From Streptosporangium canum (lineage in GTDB: Bacteria > Actinomycetota > Actinomycetes > Streptosporangiales > Streptosporangiaceae): a DNA stretch of 64,000 nucleotides. The notes under the pieces were generated by a model. The model was given only the letters and a program-made list of their open reading frames with translations, made no database searches and was not told the DNA's origin. The position numbers were made by a program, and so were the translations under genes. Position 1 is the stretch's first letter; every line of letters starts with the position of its first letter. Location of the stretch: assembly GCF_900113865.1 (NCBI RefSeq), contig NZ_FOQY01000010.1, positions 208,372 through 272,371 of the forward strand, given 5' to 3'. Shown piece by piece: positions 18,752 to 26,894 of the stretch.

Positions 18752-19742
18752 ACTCCGTCTGGGCCTGATCGGCGCGGGCGCCGTCGGCGTGCTGCACGCC
18801 GAGGCGTCGCTGCGGGTGCGCGGCCTCCGGGTGGGCGCGGTCTGCGACCTGAACCTGGAGACCGCGCGCCGGGTCGCCGCGCCCCACGGCGCGCCGGCGC
18901 ACGCCGACCACCGCGCCCTGATCGCCTCGGGCGAGGTGGACGCGGTCGTGGTCAACACCCCGCACGCGCTGCACACCGCGATCGTGTGCGACGCGGCGGC
19001 GGCCGGGCTGCACGTCCTGGTCGAGAAGCCCATGGCCACCTCGCTGGCCGACTGCGACCTGATGATCGACGCCTGCGCCGCCGCCGGGGTGCGGCTGGCC
19101 GTCGGGCACATCCAGCGCTTCCTGCCCGACAAGGTCGCGGCGATGGCCGCGCTGGCGGCCGGGGAGATCGGCGAGCCGCTGCTGATGTCCGACCGGCGCG
19201 GCTCCGACTACCGGCCGGGTTCGCGGCCCGGCTGGTTCCTGGACCCGGAGCTCTCCGGCGGCGGCGTGTTCATCAACATCGGCGCGCACTGCGTGGACCG
19301 GCTGCTGTGGCTGTCCGGCCGCCGGGTCGAACAGGTGGACGCCGCGGTGAACGGCTCGCCGATCGAGACCGACGCCCTGGTCAGGCTGGCTCTGTCCGGC
19401 GGCCTGGCCGCGCAGGTCGCGGTGACCAGCACCGGCCCGCCCGCCCCGCACGACGAGATCACCGTCGTCGGGGAGAGCGGCACGCTGTCGGTCTCCCCCC
19501 ACCTCGGTACGGCGCTGCACAAGGACGGCGTGACGACCTGGCTGCACCGGCCGGACCCCGACGACATCCCGGCGGCCTTCGCCGCCCAGCTCGCCGACTT
19601 CGCGGATGCCGTACGGGACGGCCGGGCGCCGGCGGTGGGCGGCGCGCACGGGCGGCACGTGCTGGAGGTCGTGCTGGCCGCCTACGCCTCGGCGGCGAGC
19701 GGGACCCCGGTGCGGACGGAGCACCTCGTTGGCCAGTCATGA
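18744..19742 (+). CDS. Gfo/Idh/MocA-family oxidoreductase
   Basis: A 332-aa NAD(P)-dependent sugar dehydrogenase. The N-terminal Rossmann fold starts GLIGAGAVGVLHAEA; the family EKP motif (VEKPMATSLADCD) carries the catalytic Lys; the C-terminal alpha/beta domain includes SGGGVFINIGAHCVDRLLW. The GTG start, after GGAAGAG, overlaps the regulator gene by eight bases. Gfo/Idh enzymes oxidise sugar hydroxyls, including C3 of glycosides in elimination-type glycoside cleavage. Being in one operon with a sulfatase and near a TIM-barrel isomerase, it probably processes the imported sugar. The substrate is unknown. Confidence 0.88.
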   Translation: MTELRLGLIGAGAVGVLHAEASLRVRGLRVGAVCDLNLETARRVAAPHGAPAHADHRALIASGEVDAVVVNTPHALHTAIVCDAAAAGLHVLVEKPMATSLADCDLMIDACAAAGVRLAVGHIQRFLPDKVAAMAALAAGEIGEPLLMSDRRGSDYRPGSRPGWFLDPELSGGGVFINIGAHCVDRLLWLSGRRVEQVDAAVNGSPIETDALVRLALSGGLAAQVAVTSTGPPAPHDEITVVGESGTLSVSPHLGTALHKDGVTTWLHRPDPDDIPAAFAAQLADFADAVRDGRAPAVGGAHGRHVLEVVLAAYASAASGTPVRTEHLVGQS

Positions 19743-21168
19743 TCCCGGCCGGCCCAACGTCCTGCTCATCCTGAGCGACGACCAGGGCCCGTGGGCCCTG
19801 GGCTGCGCGGGCAACGACGACATCCGCACCCCCGCCCTCGACGCCCTGGCGGCTTCGGGCGTGCGGCTGTCACGGTTCTTCTGCGCCTCCCCGGTGTGCT
19901 CCCCGGCCCGCGCGTCGCTGTTCACCGGGGAGATCCCGTCCCAGCACGGCGTGCACGACTGGATCAGCCGGGGGCACGTGGGCGACGACGGGACGGACTT
20001 CCTGGCCGGGCGCAGGCTCTTCACCGACGACCTGCACGACGCGGGGTACCGGCTCGGCCTGGTCGGCAAGTGGCATCTGGGCGCCAACGACCGGCCCCGG
20101 CCGGGGTTCGTGCGCTGGCTGGCGCACGAGAGCGGCGGCGGGCCGTATCTGGACACGGTCCTCTACGACGGGGGCGAGCGGGTCGAGGCTCCCGGATACC
20201 TCACCGACGTGCTGACCGACGAGGCGTGCGCGTTCCTGTCGGGCGAGGCGGAGCGCGAGGAGCCGTTCTACCTGTCGCTGCACTACACCGCGCCGCACAC
20301 GCCGTGGAAGGGGCAGCACCCGGAGGCGTTCGAGGCGCTCTACGACGGCTGCGCGTTCGACTCCTGCCCGCAGGAGCCGCCGCACCCCTGGCAGCCGGTG
20401 GGCCCGGACGGGGCCCCGGTCGGCGGCGAGCCCGACGTGCGCGCCGCGCTGACCGGTTACTTCGCGGCGGTGTCGGCGATGGACGCCGGGATCGGCCGGG
20501 TGCTGTCCCGGCTGGCGGAGCTGGGGCTCACGGAGTCGACGCTGGTGGTCTTCACCAGCGACAACGGCTTCAACTGCGGCCACCACGGGATCTGGGGCAA
20601 GGGCAACGGCACCTTCCCGCAGAACGTCTACGACAGCTCGGTCATGGTCCCGGCGATCGTGAGCCAGCCGGGGCGCGTCCCCGGGGGCCGGGTGTGCGAG
20701 GCCCTGCTGTCGGCCTATGATCTACGGCCCACACTGCTGGAACATCTCGGGCTTCCCGCCGCCACCGCCGGAGCGCGGCCCGGCCGGTCGTTCGCCGACG
20801 TCCTCGGCGGCTCGCCGGGCGAGGACCGTGCGAGGGTGGTGGTGTTCGACGAGTACGGGCCGGTCCGCATGATCCGGACCGAAGCCTGGAAATACGTGCA
20901 CCGGCATCCGTACGGCCCGCACGAACTCTACGACCTGGTGGCCGATCCGGGTGAGAGGCGCAACCTGGCCGACGCCCCCGAGGCGGCGTCCGCGCGTGCC
21001 GGCCTGGCCGCAGAGCTGGACGCCTGGTTCGCCCGGTACGTCGACCCGGCGGCGGACGGCAGGGGGTTGCCCGTCAGCGGGTCCGGCCAGACCGCTCCGC
21101 TACGGCCGGGCTCCGGACTCGGCGCCTTCGAGGCCGCGCCCTTCCCGACGGTCCCCCGGTACGGATGA
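19729..21168 (+). CDS. formylglycine-dependent sulfatase, probably cytoplasmic
   Basis: A 479-aa type I sulfatase (alkaline-phosphatase superfamily). It shows the calcium ligands LSDDQG near the N-terminus, the modification motif C-S-P-A-R (Cys57, converted to formylglycine by an FGE encoded elsewhere), LVGKWHLG, HYTAPHTPW and the FTSDNGFNCGHHGIWGKGN metal-site segment. No signal peptide is present: the conserved domain begins within ten residues of the start, so it should act inside the cell on imported sulfated sugars. The best start is TTG at 19729, seven bases after GGAG and overlapping the previous gene by 14 bases; the long upstream frame is a shadow of that gene. Confidence 0.9.
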   Translation: MASHDPGRPNVLLILSDDQGPWALGCAGNDDIRTPALDALAASGVRLSRFFCASPVCSPARASLFTGEIPSQHGVHDWISRGHVGDDGTDFLAGRRLFTDDLHDAGYRLGLVGKWHLGANDRPRPGFVRWLAHESGGGPYLDTVLYDGGERVEAPGYLTDVLTDEACAFLSGEAEREEPFYLSLHYTAPHTPWKGQHPEAFEALYDGCAFDSCPQEPPHPWQPVGPDGAPVGGEPDVRAALTGYFAAVSAMDAGIGRVLSRLAELGLTESTLVVFTSDNGFNCGHHGIWGKGNGTFPQNVYDSSVMVPAIVSQPGRVPGGRVCEALLSAYDLRPTLLEHLGLPAATAGARPGRSFADVLGGSPGEDRARVVVFDEYGPVRMIRTEAWKYVHRHPYGPHELYDLVADPGERRNLADAPEAASARAGLAAELDAWFARYVDPAADGRGLPVSGSGQTAPLRPGSGLGAFEAAPFPTVPRYG

Positions 21169-21331
21169 CCGCCGGACCCGGCACGGTGTCCCGTCCCGCC
21201 CGCCGTACGGCCGGCGGAGACGGCGCACGCGTGCCGGAGCCGGTCCCTGACCTGGCCGGGGAGGTAGAGATCGAGTCCGCACGGGGCGAACCGCCCTTCT
21301 GCCGTCTTTTGAGAGAGCATGGGGAGCCGGA

Positions 21332-22123
21332 ATGAGACCGTCCTTCAGCACGCTGGGCCTGCCCGGCGCGGGGTTGTCCGAGGCGATCGGGATCGCGACG
21401 GCGTACGGGTGCGACGGGCTGGAGCTGCGTCTCCACCCCGACACCGGCGTCCACGTCGGCCTGCCGGGGGTGGGCGCCCGCCGTACGGCGCCGTCCGCCG
21501 ACCGGGCCGGGGTCCGGGCGGCGGTGGCCGCCGCCGGGCTGGAGATCTCAGCCCTGGCCGGATACACCGGGATCTGCGCTCCCGGAGAGGACGGGCCGGT
21601 GATCGAGGCGCTGACGGCCGAACTGGTCCTCGCCGCCGACCTCGGGGCGCCCGGGGTGCGGGTGTTCCCCCGGGGGGAGGACCCGGCGGTCGGGGCGCGG
21701 CGGCTGAGGGCGATCGCGCCGGAGGCCAGGCGATTGGGGGTGCGGGTGCTGGTGGAGACGCACGACGCGATGCCCACCGGTGCGGCCGTGGGGAGACTCC
21801 TCGACGAGGCGGGCGAGCCGGAGGCCGTCGGCGCCCTGTGGGACCTGCTCCACCCCTGGCGACACGGTGAGAGCCCGGCGGACACGCTCGCGGCCCTCGG
21901 CGACCGGCTCGCCTACGTCCAGGTCAAGGACGCCGGTCCTGACCTGACCCCGGTCCCGATGGGAGAAGGCACGGTCCCGCTGGAGGAGGCGGGGACGCTC
22001 CTGCGCGAGCGGGGATACGACGGATGGGTGTCGCTGGAATGGGAGCGGACATGGTACCCGCACGTCGCCCCTCTGGAGGAGGTGATCTCCGGGGCCGTGG
22101 CCTGGGCACATCGCTATTCCTGA
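21332..22123 (+). CDS. sugar phosphate isomerase/epimerase (xylose-isomerase-like TIM barrel)
   Basis: A 263-aa TIM-barrel protein of the AP-endonuclease-2/xylose-isomerase-like superfamily. Probable metal ligands lie in RVLVETHDAMPTG (Glu), ALWDLLHPWRHGE (Asp/His), YVQVKDAG and WVSLEWERTW (Glu). Members are epimerases, isomerases, or lyases acting on 3-keto-glycosides when paired with a Gfo/Idh dehydrogenase. GGGGAG precedes the ATG. A 163-base gap separates it from the sulfatase, so it may have its own promoter. Five 19-bp tandem repeats begin at its stop codon. Confidence 0.82.
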   Translation: MRPSFSTLGLPGAGLSEAIGIATAYGCDGLELRLHPDTGVHVGLPGVGARRTAPSADRAGVRAAVAAAGLEISALAGYTGICAPGEDGPVIEALTAELVLAADLGAPGVRVFPRGEDPAVGARRLRAIAPEARRLGVRVLVETHDAMPTGAAVGRLLDEAGEPEAVGALWDLLHPWRHGESPADTLAALGDRLAYVQVKDAGPDLTPVPMGEGTVPLEEAGTLLRERGYDGWVSLEWERTWYPHVAPLEEVISGAVAWAHRYS

Positions 22124-22215
22124 ACCGCTCCCCTTCCCCTGAGCCGCTCCTCTTTTCCTGAACCGCTCCCCACCGGACGAGCCGCTCCCCTTTCCCTGAG
22201 CCGCTCCCCGCCGGA
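22121..22215 (+). repeat. five tandem 19-bp repeats starting at a stop codon
   Basis: Units 22121-22139, 22140-22158, 22159-22177, 22178-22196 and 22197-22215 share the pattern (T/C)GA(A/G)CCGCTCC followed by a variable pyrimidine-rich or CACCGGA tail. The first unit begins with the TGA stop of the isomerase gene. The rest of the gap to 22297 shows no gene. Confidence 0.9.
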
Positions 22216-22297
22216 ACGGTTCACGCCCTTCCGCCGGACCCGCGACGGCGGCCCGCCAGGATCCCGGGGAGCACTGGCGGGCCGGCGCGGGACGGCG

Positions 22298-23230
22298 CTA
22301 ACGGTTCGGCGGGGTGATGTTGAGGTTGCTGCCCTGCGGGACCGGGACCACCGAGACCTGGCCCTTCTGGATCGCCTGCCAGAGCACGGCGCCCTGCGGG
22401 CCGAGGACCTTGACGAGGTCCTTGATGGATTCGATCTCGGTGCGGACCTTGGCGTTGCGCTGGGCCTGGGCGACGTTCTCCGCCTTGGCCGCCTGCTCGG
22501 AGGCGAGGGCGCTCACCAGGGCCTCCGGCGGTTCGGGCTTCTGGATGGTCAGGGAGATGTCGGCGCACTCACCGCTGCCGGCGTAGTTCTGGTGGCAGAA
22601 GTAGTCGGCTCCGGCCGTCTCCTGGATGAACTGCCGGGCCAGCACCCCGACCCGCGCCTCCCAGTCCTGCTTCACCTTCGGGTCGTTGAACAGCCCCCGC
22701 CACTCGAACTCCTGCGACGCGGCGTCCAGCGCCCGGTCCAGCGGCACCCGCATGTAGATGTTGAGCATCCGCCCCCATCCCTCGGACTCGCCGTCCTCGT
22801 AGTAGGCGCGGAACTTCAGCCCGATCTTCTCGTGGAAGCGCTGCAGCGTCTTGCAGTCGGTGTTCAGCGTGAACGTCGCCACCCCGGACACGGTCATCTC
22901 GACGTTGTCCTTGGAGACGACGGACAACGGCTTGGACTCGGCGCGATCTCCTCCGGAGAAGTCGAAGGTCCGCTGGCCGAACGGGTAGGAGTAGGCCGTG
23001 TCGCCGGGGCCGAGCAGCGTGGCGCCGCTGGAGGGGTTGATGCACCTTTCGAACTTGATGGCCTCGAAGGTGCCGCCCGCGTAGTGCAGGACCACCTCGT
23101 CGGGCTGGGTGCTCACCCGGGAGCACCCGCTGAGGACGAAGCCGGACACCACCACCACCGCGACCGCCAGCAGGAACCCCTTCAGCAGCAGCCGTCTGCC
23201 GCCGGCCTGCCGCGCCTTCTGCGCACTCAT
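22298..23230 (-). CDS. SPFH/Band-7-like lipoprotein
   Basis: A 310-aa exported protein. After a basic start, a hydrophobic segment (FLLAVAVVVVSGFVLSGC) ends in a lipobox Cys at about residue 36, so it is probably lipidated on the outer face. The middle resembles the SPFH/prohibitin fold (KDNVEMTVSGVATFTLNTDCK; an alternating helical region up to EALVSALASEQAAKAENVAQAQRNAKVRTEIES, likely coiled coil). Two Cys (FCHQNY, GECADI) could form a disulfide. The ATG at 23230 is preceded by an excellent AAAGGAGATGCG site; the frame upstream of it is non-coding. SPFH proteins organise membrane microdomains; the specific role here is unknown. Confidence 0.82.
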   Translation of the reverse strand: MSAQKARQAGGRRLLLKGFLLAVAVVVVSGFVLSGCSRVSTQPDEVVLHYAGGTFEAIKFERCINPSSGATLLGPGDTAYSYPFGQRTFDFSGGDRAESKPLSVVSKDNVEMTVSGVATFTLNTDCKTLQRFHEKIGLKFRAYYEDGESEGWGRMLNIYMRVPLDRALDAASQEFEWRGLFNDPKVKQDWEARVGVLARQFIQETAGADYFCHQNYAGSGECADISLTIQKPEPPEALVSALASEQAAKAENVAQAQRNAKVRTEIESIKDLVKVLGPQGAVLWQAIQKGQVSVVPVPQGSNLNITPPNR

Positions 23231-23559
23231 CGCATCTCCCTTTGCCTCCGCCTTGCTCCCGTTTTGTCGAAGGCGGATCCTAGTACCGTCATGCCGGAGC
23301 AAGGGCGCGGACACCCCCGCCCGCACGGATCGACGCGGGAGAGATATGTTCGGCCGCTGACGAGCCGCCGGCACCGGCGTGAGCGGGTTTACGTCCCGCC
23401 CCGCCCCGGCTGGAGACCGATCATGAAAAAGGGGGAACCGGGAGGCGCCGGGCGGCGGAGTAGGGGATGAGGGCGCGGATGCGCCCCGGAAGGAACTCCC
23501 CTGATGACTGGAAGAAACGGGTGGTGACGCTGGCGCTCCCCCAAGGGGCCGGAACGTCC

Positions 23560-24114
23560 ATGCTGTCCTCGCCCTCCGACGACTCGGCGCTGATCGAGGA
23601 GTCGCTGGCGGACCCCGACCGGTTCGCCGGGCTCTTCGACCGGCACGCCGACGAGATCCACCGGTACGCGGCACGGCGGCTGGACGACGTCACCACAGCC
23701 GACGACGTGACAGCCGAGACCTTCCTCGTCGCGTTCCGCAAACGGGCCCGATACGACCTGGGCAGGCCCGACGCCAGACCCTGGCTGTACGGCATCGCCT
23801 CGAACCTGATCTCCGGCCACCGCAGGGCGGAGACCCGCAGGCTCAAGGCACTCGCCCGGCAGGCTCCGGAACCGGCCGCCGAGTTCGAGGAGCGCAGCGC
23901 GGAGCGGGTCACCGCCGACCAGCTCCGGCCCGCGCTGGCCGCCGCGCTCGCCAGGCTCGGATCCGCCGAGCGGGACCTGCTCCTGCTGGTGGCCTGGGCC
24001 GAACTGACCTACGAGGAGGCCGCGCAGGCGCTCGGCATCCCCATCGGGACCGTGCGGTCCCGGCTCTCCCGCACCCGCACCAAGATCCGCCGCTCACTGG
24101 AGTCGCACACATGA
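23560..24114 (+). CDS. ECF-like sigma-70 family RNA polymerase sigma factor
   Basis: A sigma factor of about 184 aa with region 2 (FAGLFDRHADEIHRYAARRLDDVTTADDVTAETFLVAFRKR) and region 4 (LARLGSAERDLLLLVAWAELTYEEAAQALGIPIGTVRSRLSRTRTKIRRSL). It directs transcription of a small regulon. The start is uncertain: the ATG at 23560 suits the domain boundary, while a GTG at 23521 has GGAAG upstream and would add 13 residues. Upstream, GGAACC near 23423 could be an ECF-type -35 of an autoregulated promoter (weak). Its stop overlaps the next start in ATGA, the usual arrangement with a CU044_5270-type partner. Confidence 0.88.
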   Translation: MLSSPSDDSALIEESLADPDRFAGLFDRHADEIHRYAARRLDDVTTADDVTAETFLVAFRKRARYDLGRPDARPWLYGIASNLISGHRRAETRRLKALARQAPEPAAEFEERSAERVTADQLRPALAAALARLGSAERDLLLLVAWAELTYEEAAQALGIPIGTVRSRLSRTRTKIRRSLESHT

Positions 24115-25169
24115 ACAACGACGAGATCGAGATGGTGGCCGGCATCCGCCCGGACGTGCCGCCGTACGCCCCCGAGGCGAAGGGCGCGGCCCGGCGGGGG
24201 CTGGCCGCGGCCGCCACGGGCCGCAGGCCGCTGTGGCGCAGGCCGTACACGGTGATGCTGGCCGGAGCGCTCGCGGTGGTGGCCGGGGTGACCGTGACGG
24301 TCATGGTGACGGCGCCGGAGCGGGGGGTGGGCGGCACCGAGGTGGTGGTCGCGATGCCCAAGATCGCTCCCATGTCGGCGACCGAGGTGCTCGGCAGGGC
24401 CGCGCGGGCCGCCGCGCGCAGCGACCTCGCCCCGCGCGACGACCAGTTCGTCAAGGTCGAGTCGCAGACGATGTACGGCTCGTTCAGCGGCATGGGCACC
24501 GACGCCGAGGGCGACACGGAGTCCGAGTCGCGGTATCTCTACCGGACCAAGCGGGTGATCTGGCAGTCCGCCGACGGGGAGAAGGACGGCGTGCTGAAGA
24601 TCGAATATCTGGAGCCGTACGCCTATCCCGGCTGGCCCATCCCCCAGGAGGCCCACAAGGATCGTGGCACCGCGTGGCACCGGCTGCCGGCCTGCGGGAA
24701 TACCCCCGACTACATGCGCACCGACTACGCGAGCCTGAGGAAGCTGCCCGCCGAAGCCGACGGGATGCGCGCTCACCTCTACACCGGTGACCGCGGTGGA
24801 AAGTCCAAGGACGAGGCCGCGTGGACCGCCGCCGGCGACATGCTGCGGGAGAACTACATGCCTGCGGCTCAGCGGGCGGCGCTGTTCGAGGCCCTGGGGA
24901 CGATCCCGGGGGTCGACGTCGTGCGGGACGCCGAGGACGCGGCGGGCCGCAGGGGAGTCGGCGTGGGCCGGGTCGATCAGACGGGTGTGCGGGCGGATCT
25001 GATCTTCGACTCGGAGACCTACGAACTCCTGGGCGAGCGGGGCGTCGTGGTGGACGAGAAGGCGGCCAGATCACCGGCGGGCAGCCTGGTGGCCTCGACC
25101 GCCCAGCTCTCCGTCACCGTGGCCGACTCCCCGCCCGAGGTGAAGGACGACACCACCGGCTGCCCCTGA
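24111..25169 (+). CDS. CU044_5270-like membrane protein, sigma-factor partner
   Basis: A 352-aa single-pass membrane protein. About 45 cytoplasmic residues, with a basic stretch (ATGRRPLWRRPY), precede one transmembrane helix (TVMLAGALAVVAGVTVTVMV), and a large extracellular domain follows. The outer domain has the pattern of CU044_5270-family proteins found next to sigma-70-family genes in actinobacteria (FVKVESQTMYG..., WHRLPACGNTPDYMRTDYASLRKLP, DLIFDSETYELLGERGVV). It is likely a membrane regulator or sensor for the preceding sigma factor, although a classical zinc anti-sigma motif (HxxxCxxC) is absent. The ATGA overlap with the sigma gene fixes the start. Confidence 0.75.
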   Translation: MNNDEIEMVAGIRPDVPPYAPEAKGAARRGLAAAATGRRPLWRRPYTVMLAGALAVVAGVTVTVMVTAPERGVGGTEVVVAMPKIAPMSATEVLGRAARAAARSDLAPRDDQFVKVESQTMYGSFSGMGTDAEGDTESESRYLYRTKRVIWQSADGEKDGVLKIEYLEPYAYPGWPIPQEAHKDRGTAWHRLPACGNTPDYMRTDYASLRKLPAEADGMRAHLYTGDRGGKSKDEAAWTAAGDMLRENYMPAAQRAALFEALGTIPGVDVVRDAEDAAGRRGVGVGRVDQTGVRADLIFDSETYELLGERGVVVDEKAARSPAGSLVASTAQLSVTVADSPPEVKDDTTGCP

Positions 25170-25222
25170 TGTCATGACCGGGCGGGTTCACCGGGTTTCG
25201 AGCCGGGTGCATATGGCGCTAT

Positions 25223-25293
25223 GGACGCGGCCCCGGGGCTTCAGGCGGGTCGATACGGCTAGCGGACGCGGCCCCGGGGCTTCAGGCGGGTCG
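25223..25293. repeat. 30-bp exact direct duplication at the 3' end of the pirin gene
   Basis: A 30-bp sequence beginning GGACGCGGCCCCGGGG occurs at 25223-25252 and again at 25264-25293 (41-bp period). The distal copy contains the last codons of the pirin gene, so the end of the gene has been duplicated into its 3' flank. Confidence 0.9.
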
Positions 25294-26191
25294 TCGGGAG
25301 GGCGGGGGCGGGAAGAGGGGCGCCGTCGAAACCCCGGACGGTGCCGAAGTCCTCGCCTTCCGCCCATCCCTGCCGGAAGGCGGCGATCTCGTCGTGGCTG
25401 CGGCCGATGAAGTTCCACCACATCACGATCTCCTCCTCGAACGGTTCGCCGCCGAGCAGCAGGAAGCGGCCCTGCCCGCTCATCCGGAGATCGGGCCGGC
25501 CGCAGCCGAGGTAGAGCAGCGTCCCGCGCTCCAGCCGCGCGCCGGCCACCTCGACGTCACCGGACAGCAGGAGGGCCGCGTGCTCGAACCCCGGCTCCAC
25601 CGGCAGGGCGCCACTTCCGGAGATCACGACCTCCGCGCCGAGCAGCGGCGTGTAGGCGCGGGCCGGGGAGGTGGCTCCGCCCAGCGAACCCATGATCACG
25701 GTGACCCGCGCGCCGCCCTCGGTCAGGACCGGCAGGTCGGCGTGGTGCTCGAAGTGCGGGGCCACGTGTCTGGCCTCGTCGGGCAGGGCCACCCAGAGCT
25801 GCACGCCGTGCAGCGGCGCCTCGGCCGACTCCTCCGAATGGGAGATGCCGCGCCCGGCCGTCATCAGGTTGAGCCGGCCCGGCCGTACCTCCTGCAGGCT
25901 GCCGAGGCTGTCGCGGTGCAGCACCTCACCCGAGACCAGCCAGGTGACCGTCTGCAGCCCGGCGTGCGGATGCGGCGGCACGCGCATGGCGGCCACCTCG
26001 GGGCCGTAGTCGTCGACGAAGCACCACGCGCCGACCATCCGCCGCCCCCGGCTGGGCAACGTGCGGGTGACCGTCATCGCGCGCGGCCCGCCCAGCGCCA
26101 CCGCGTGACCGGTCAGCCGCTCGACGACCGGCCCGGCCGCGGTGTCCGCGGCGCACCGGATCTCCTGCGGGGCTGTCTCCAGGTTGCTCAC
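25259..26191 (-). CDS. pirin family protein
   Basis: A 310-aa bicupin. The N-terminal pirin domain has the metal-site pattern PPHPHAGLQTVTWLVSGEVLHRDSLG and GRGISHSEES; the C-terminal domain includes EEEIVMWWNFIGRSHDEIAAFRQGW, a stretch typical of pirins. Members act as iron-dependent regulators or as quercetinase-like dioxygenases. The start is uncertain: GTG at 26191 (SNLETAPQEIRC) matches the usual N-terminus, and an ATG at 26248 would add 19 poorly conserved residues. It is monocistronic and convergent with the CU044_5270-like gene. Confidence 0.88.
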   Translation of the reverse strand: MSNLETAPQEIRCAADTAAGPVVERLTGHAVALGGPRAMTVTRTLPSRGRRMVGAWCFVDDYGPEVAAMRVPPHPHAGLQTVTWLVSGEVLHRDSLGSLQEVRPGRLNLMTAGRGISHSEESAEAPLHGVQLWVALPDEARHVAPHFEHHADLPVLTEGGARVTVIMGSLGGATSPARAYTPLLGAEVVISGSGALPVEPGFEHAALLLSGDVEVAGARLERGTLLYLGCGRPDLRMSGQGRFLLLGGEPFEEEIVMWWNFIGRSHDEIAAFRQGWAEGEDFGTVRGFDGAPLPAPALPTTRLKPRGRVR

Positions 26192-26300
26192 CCCCCGACT
26201 GTACGGCCGGCGGCGGGCTGGGAAGCACGGCCCCGGCTCGTCCTCCATTCCGGCGGAACCGGTCCTCCCGGGCCGGGACGGCTCCGGCCGGGAGCCCCGG

Positions 26301-26801
26301 TCAGTCGTCGACCGTGTGGACCGGGAAGCCGGAGGGCGAGCACCACACCTCGATCTTGACCTCGGTCTCCTCCGACTCGAACTCCACGCGGACCCGCCGG
26401 TCCGGTCCCCGGTCCACGTCCTTCGTCTGGAAGCCCTGCGCGGGACTCCAGGCCCGCAGGGTCACCAGCCCCTTCCCGCACCGGGCGATCGCGGTCCCGC
26501 CCTCGGTGCTGATCAGCCCGCTCCGCTCCGTGGGCCCGGCCGGCGCGGCAGACTCCGGATGGGTCGCCGCCGTCGGGTGGGTCGCGTCGGGGGTCGGATG
26601 GGCCGTGACCGCCGTCGGGGGGATCGCGGCCGCCGGGGTGGCGGCGGCGAGCGCCTCGTCGATCTCGGCGGCGGAGAGCGGGCGGTGCGCGGAGGACGTG
26701 AGTGACGCACCCAGGAGGCCGATCACCGCGACGCCCGTCGCGGTCGCGAGGGATCCGGCGATCAGCCATCCGGCCACGGCGAGAGGAAGGGGGCTGCGCA
26801 C
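26301..26801 (-). CDS. hypothetical membrane-anchored protein
   Basis: A 166-aa protein I do not recognise. One N-terminal hydrophobic segment (PLAVAGWLIAGSLATATGVAVIGLLG) could be a signal anchor. It is followed by an Ala/Thr/Pro/His-rich spacer (about residues 45-95, with repeated HPT/ATHP) and a C-terminal domain of about 70 residues with two Cys (IARCGKG, VWCSPSG) and a charged core (RRVRVEFESEETEVKIEVWC) that looks like a small beta-sandwich. GTG start with a weak site. It is divergent from the two-component system and may share its control region. Confidence 0.6.
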   Translation of the reverse strand: MRSPLPLAVAGWLIAGSLATATGVAVIGLLGASLTSSAHRPLSAAEIDEALAAATPAAAIPPTAVTAHPTPDATHPTAATHPESAAPAGPTERSGLISTEGGTAIARCGKGLVTLRAWSPAQGFQTKDVDRGPDRRVRVEFESEETEVKIEVWCSPSGFPVHTVDD

Positions 26802-26831
26802 GCGTCCACTTTCGCACCGCGAACACTAAGA

Positions 26832-26847
26832 CGCGGTTAAAGCCGCG
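26832..26847. promoter_or_regulatory. palindrome in the divergent region before the response regulator
   Basis: CGCGG (26832-26836) and CCGCG (26843-26847) flank TTAAAG. Overlapping it are GTTAAAG and GATAACG, spaced about one helical turn, which could be direct half-sites for the OmpR-type regulator at 26895. Candidate autoregulatory site; not proven. Confidence 0.35.
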
Positions 26848-26894
26848 ATAACGAACTTATGCCGCAGGTCATGACCGGGCTAACGTAGCGGCAA

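Noticed and set aside
11161..22123. Biosynthetic (secondary metabolite) gene cluster
   Set aside because: No synthase, NRPS/PKS, terpene or RiPP gene; gene content fits catabolism.
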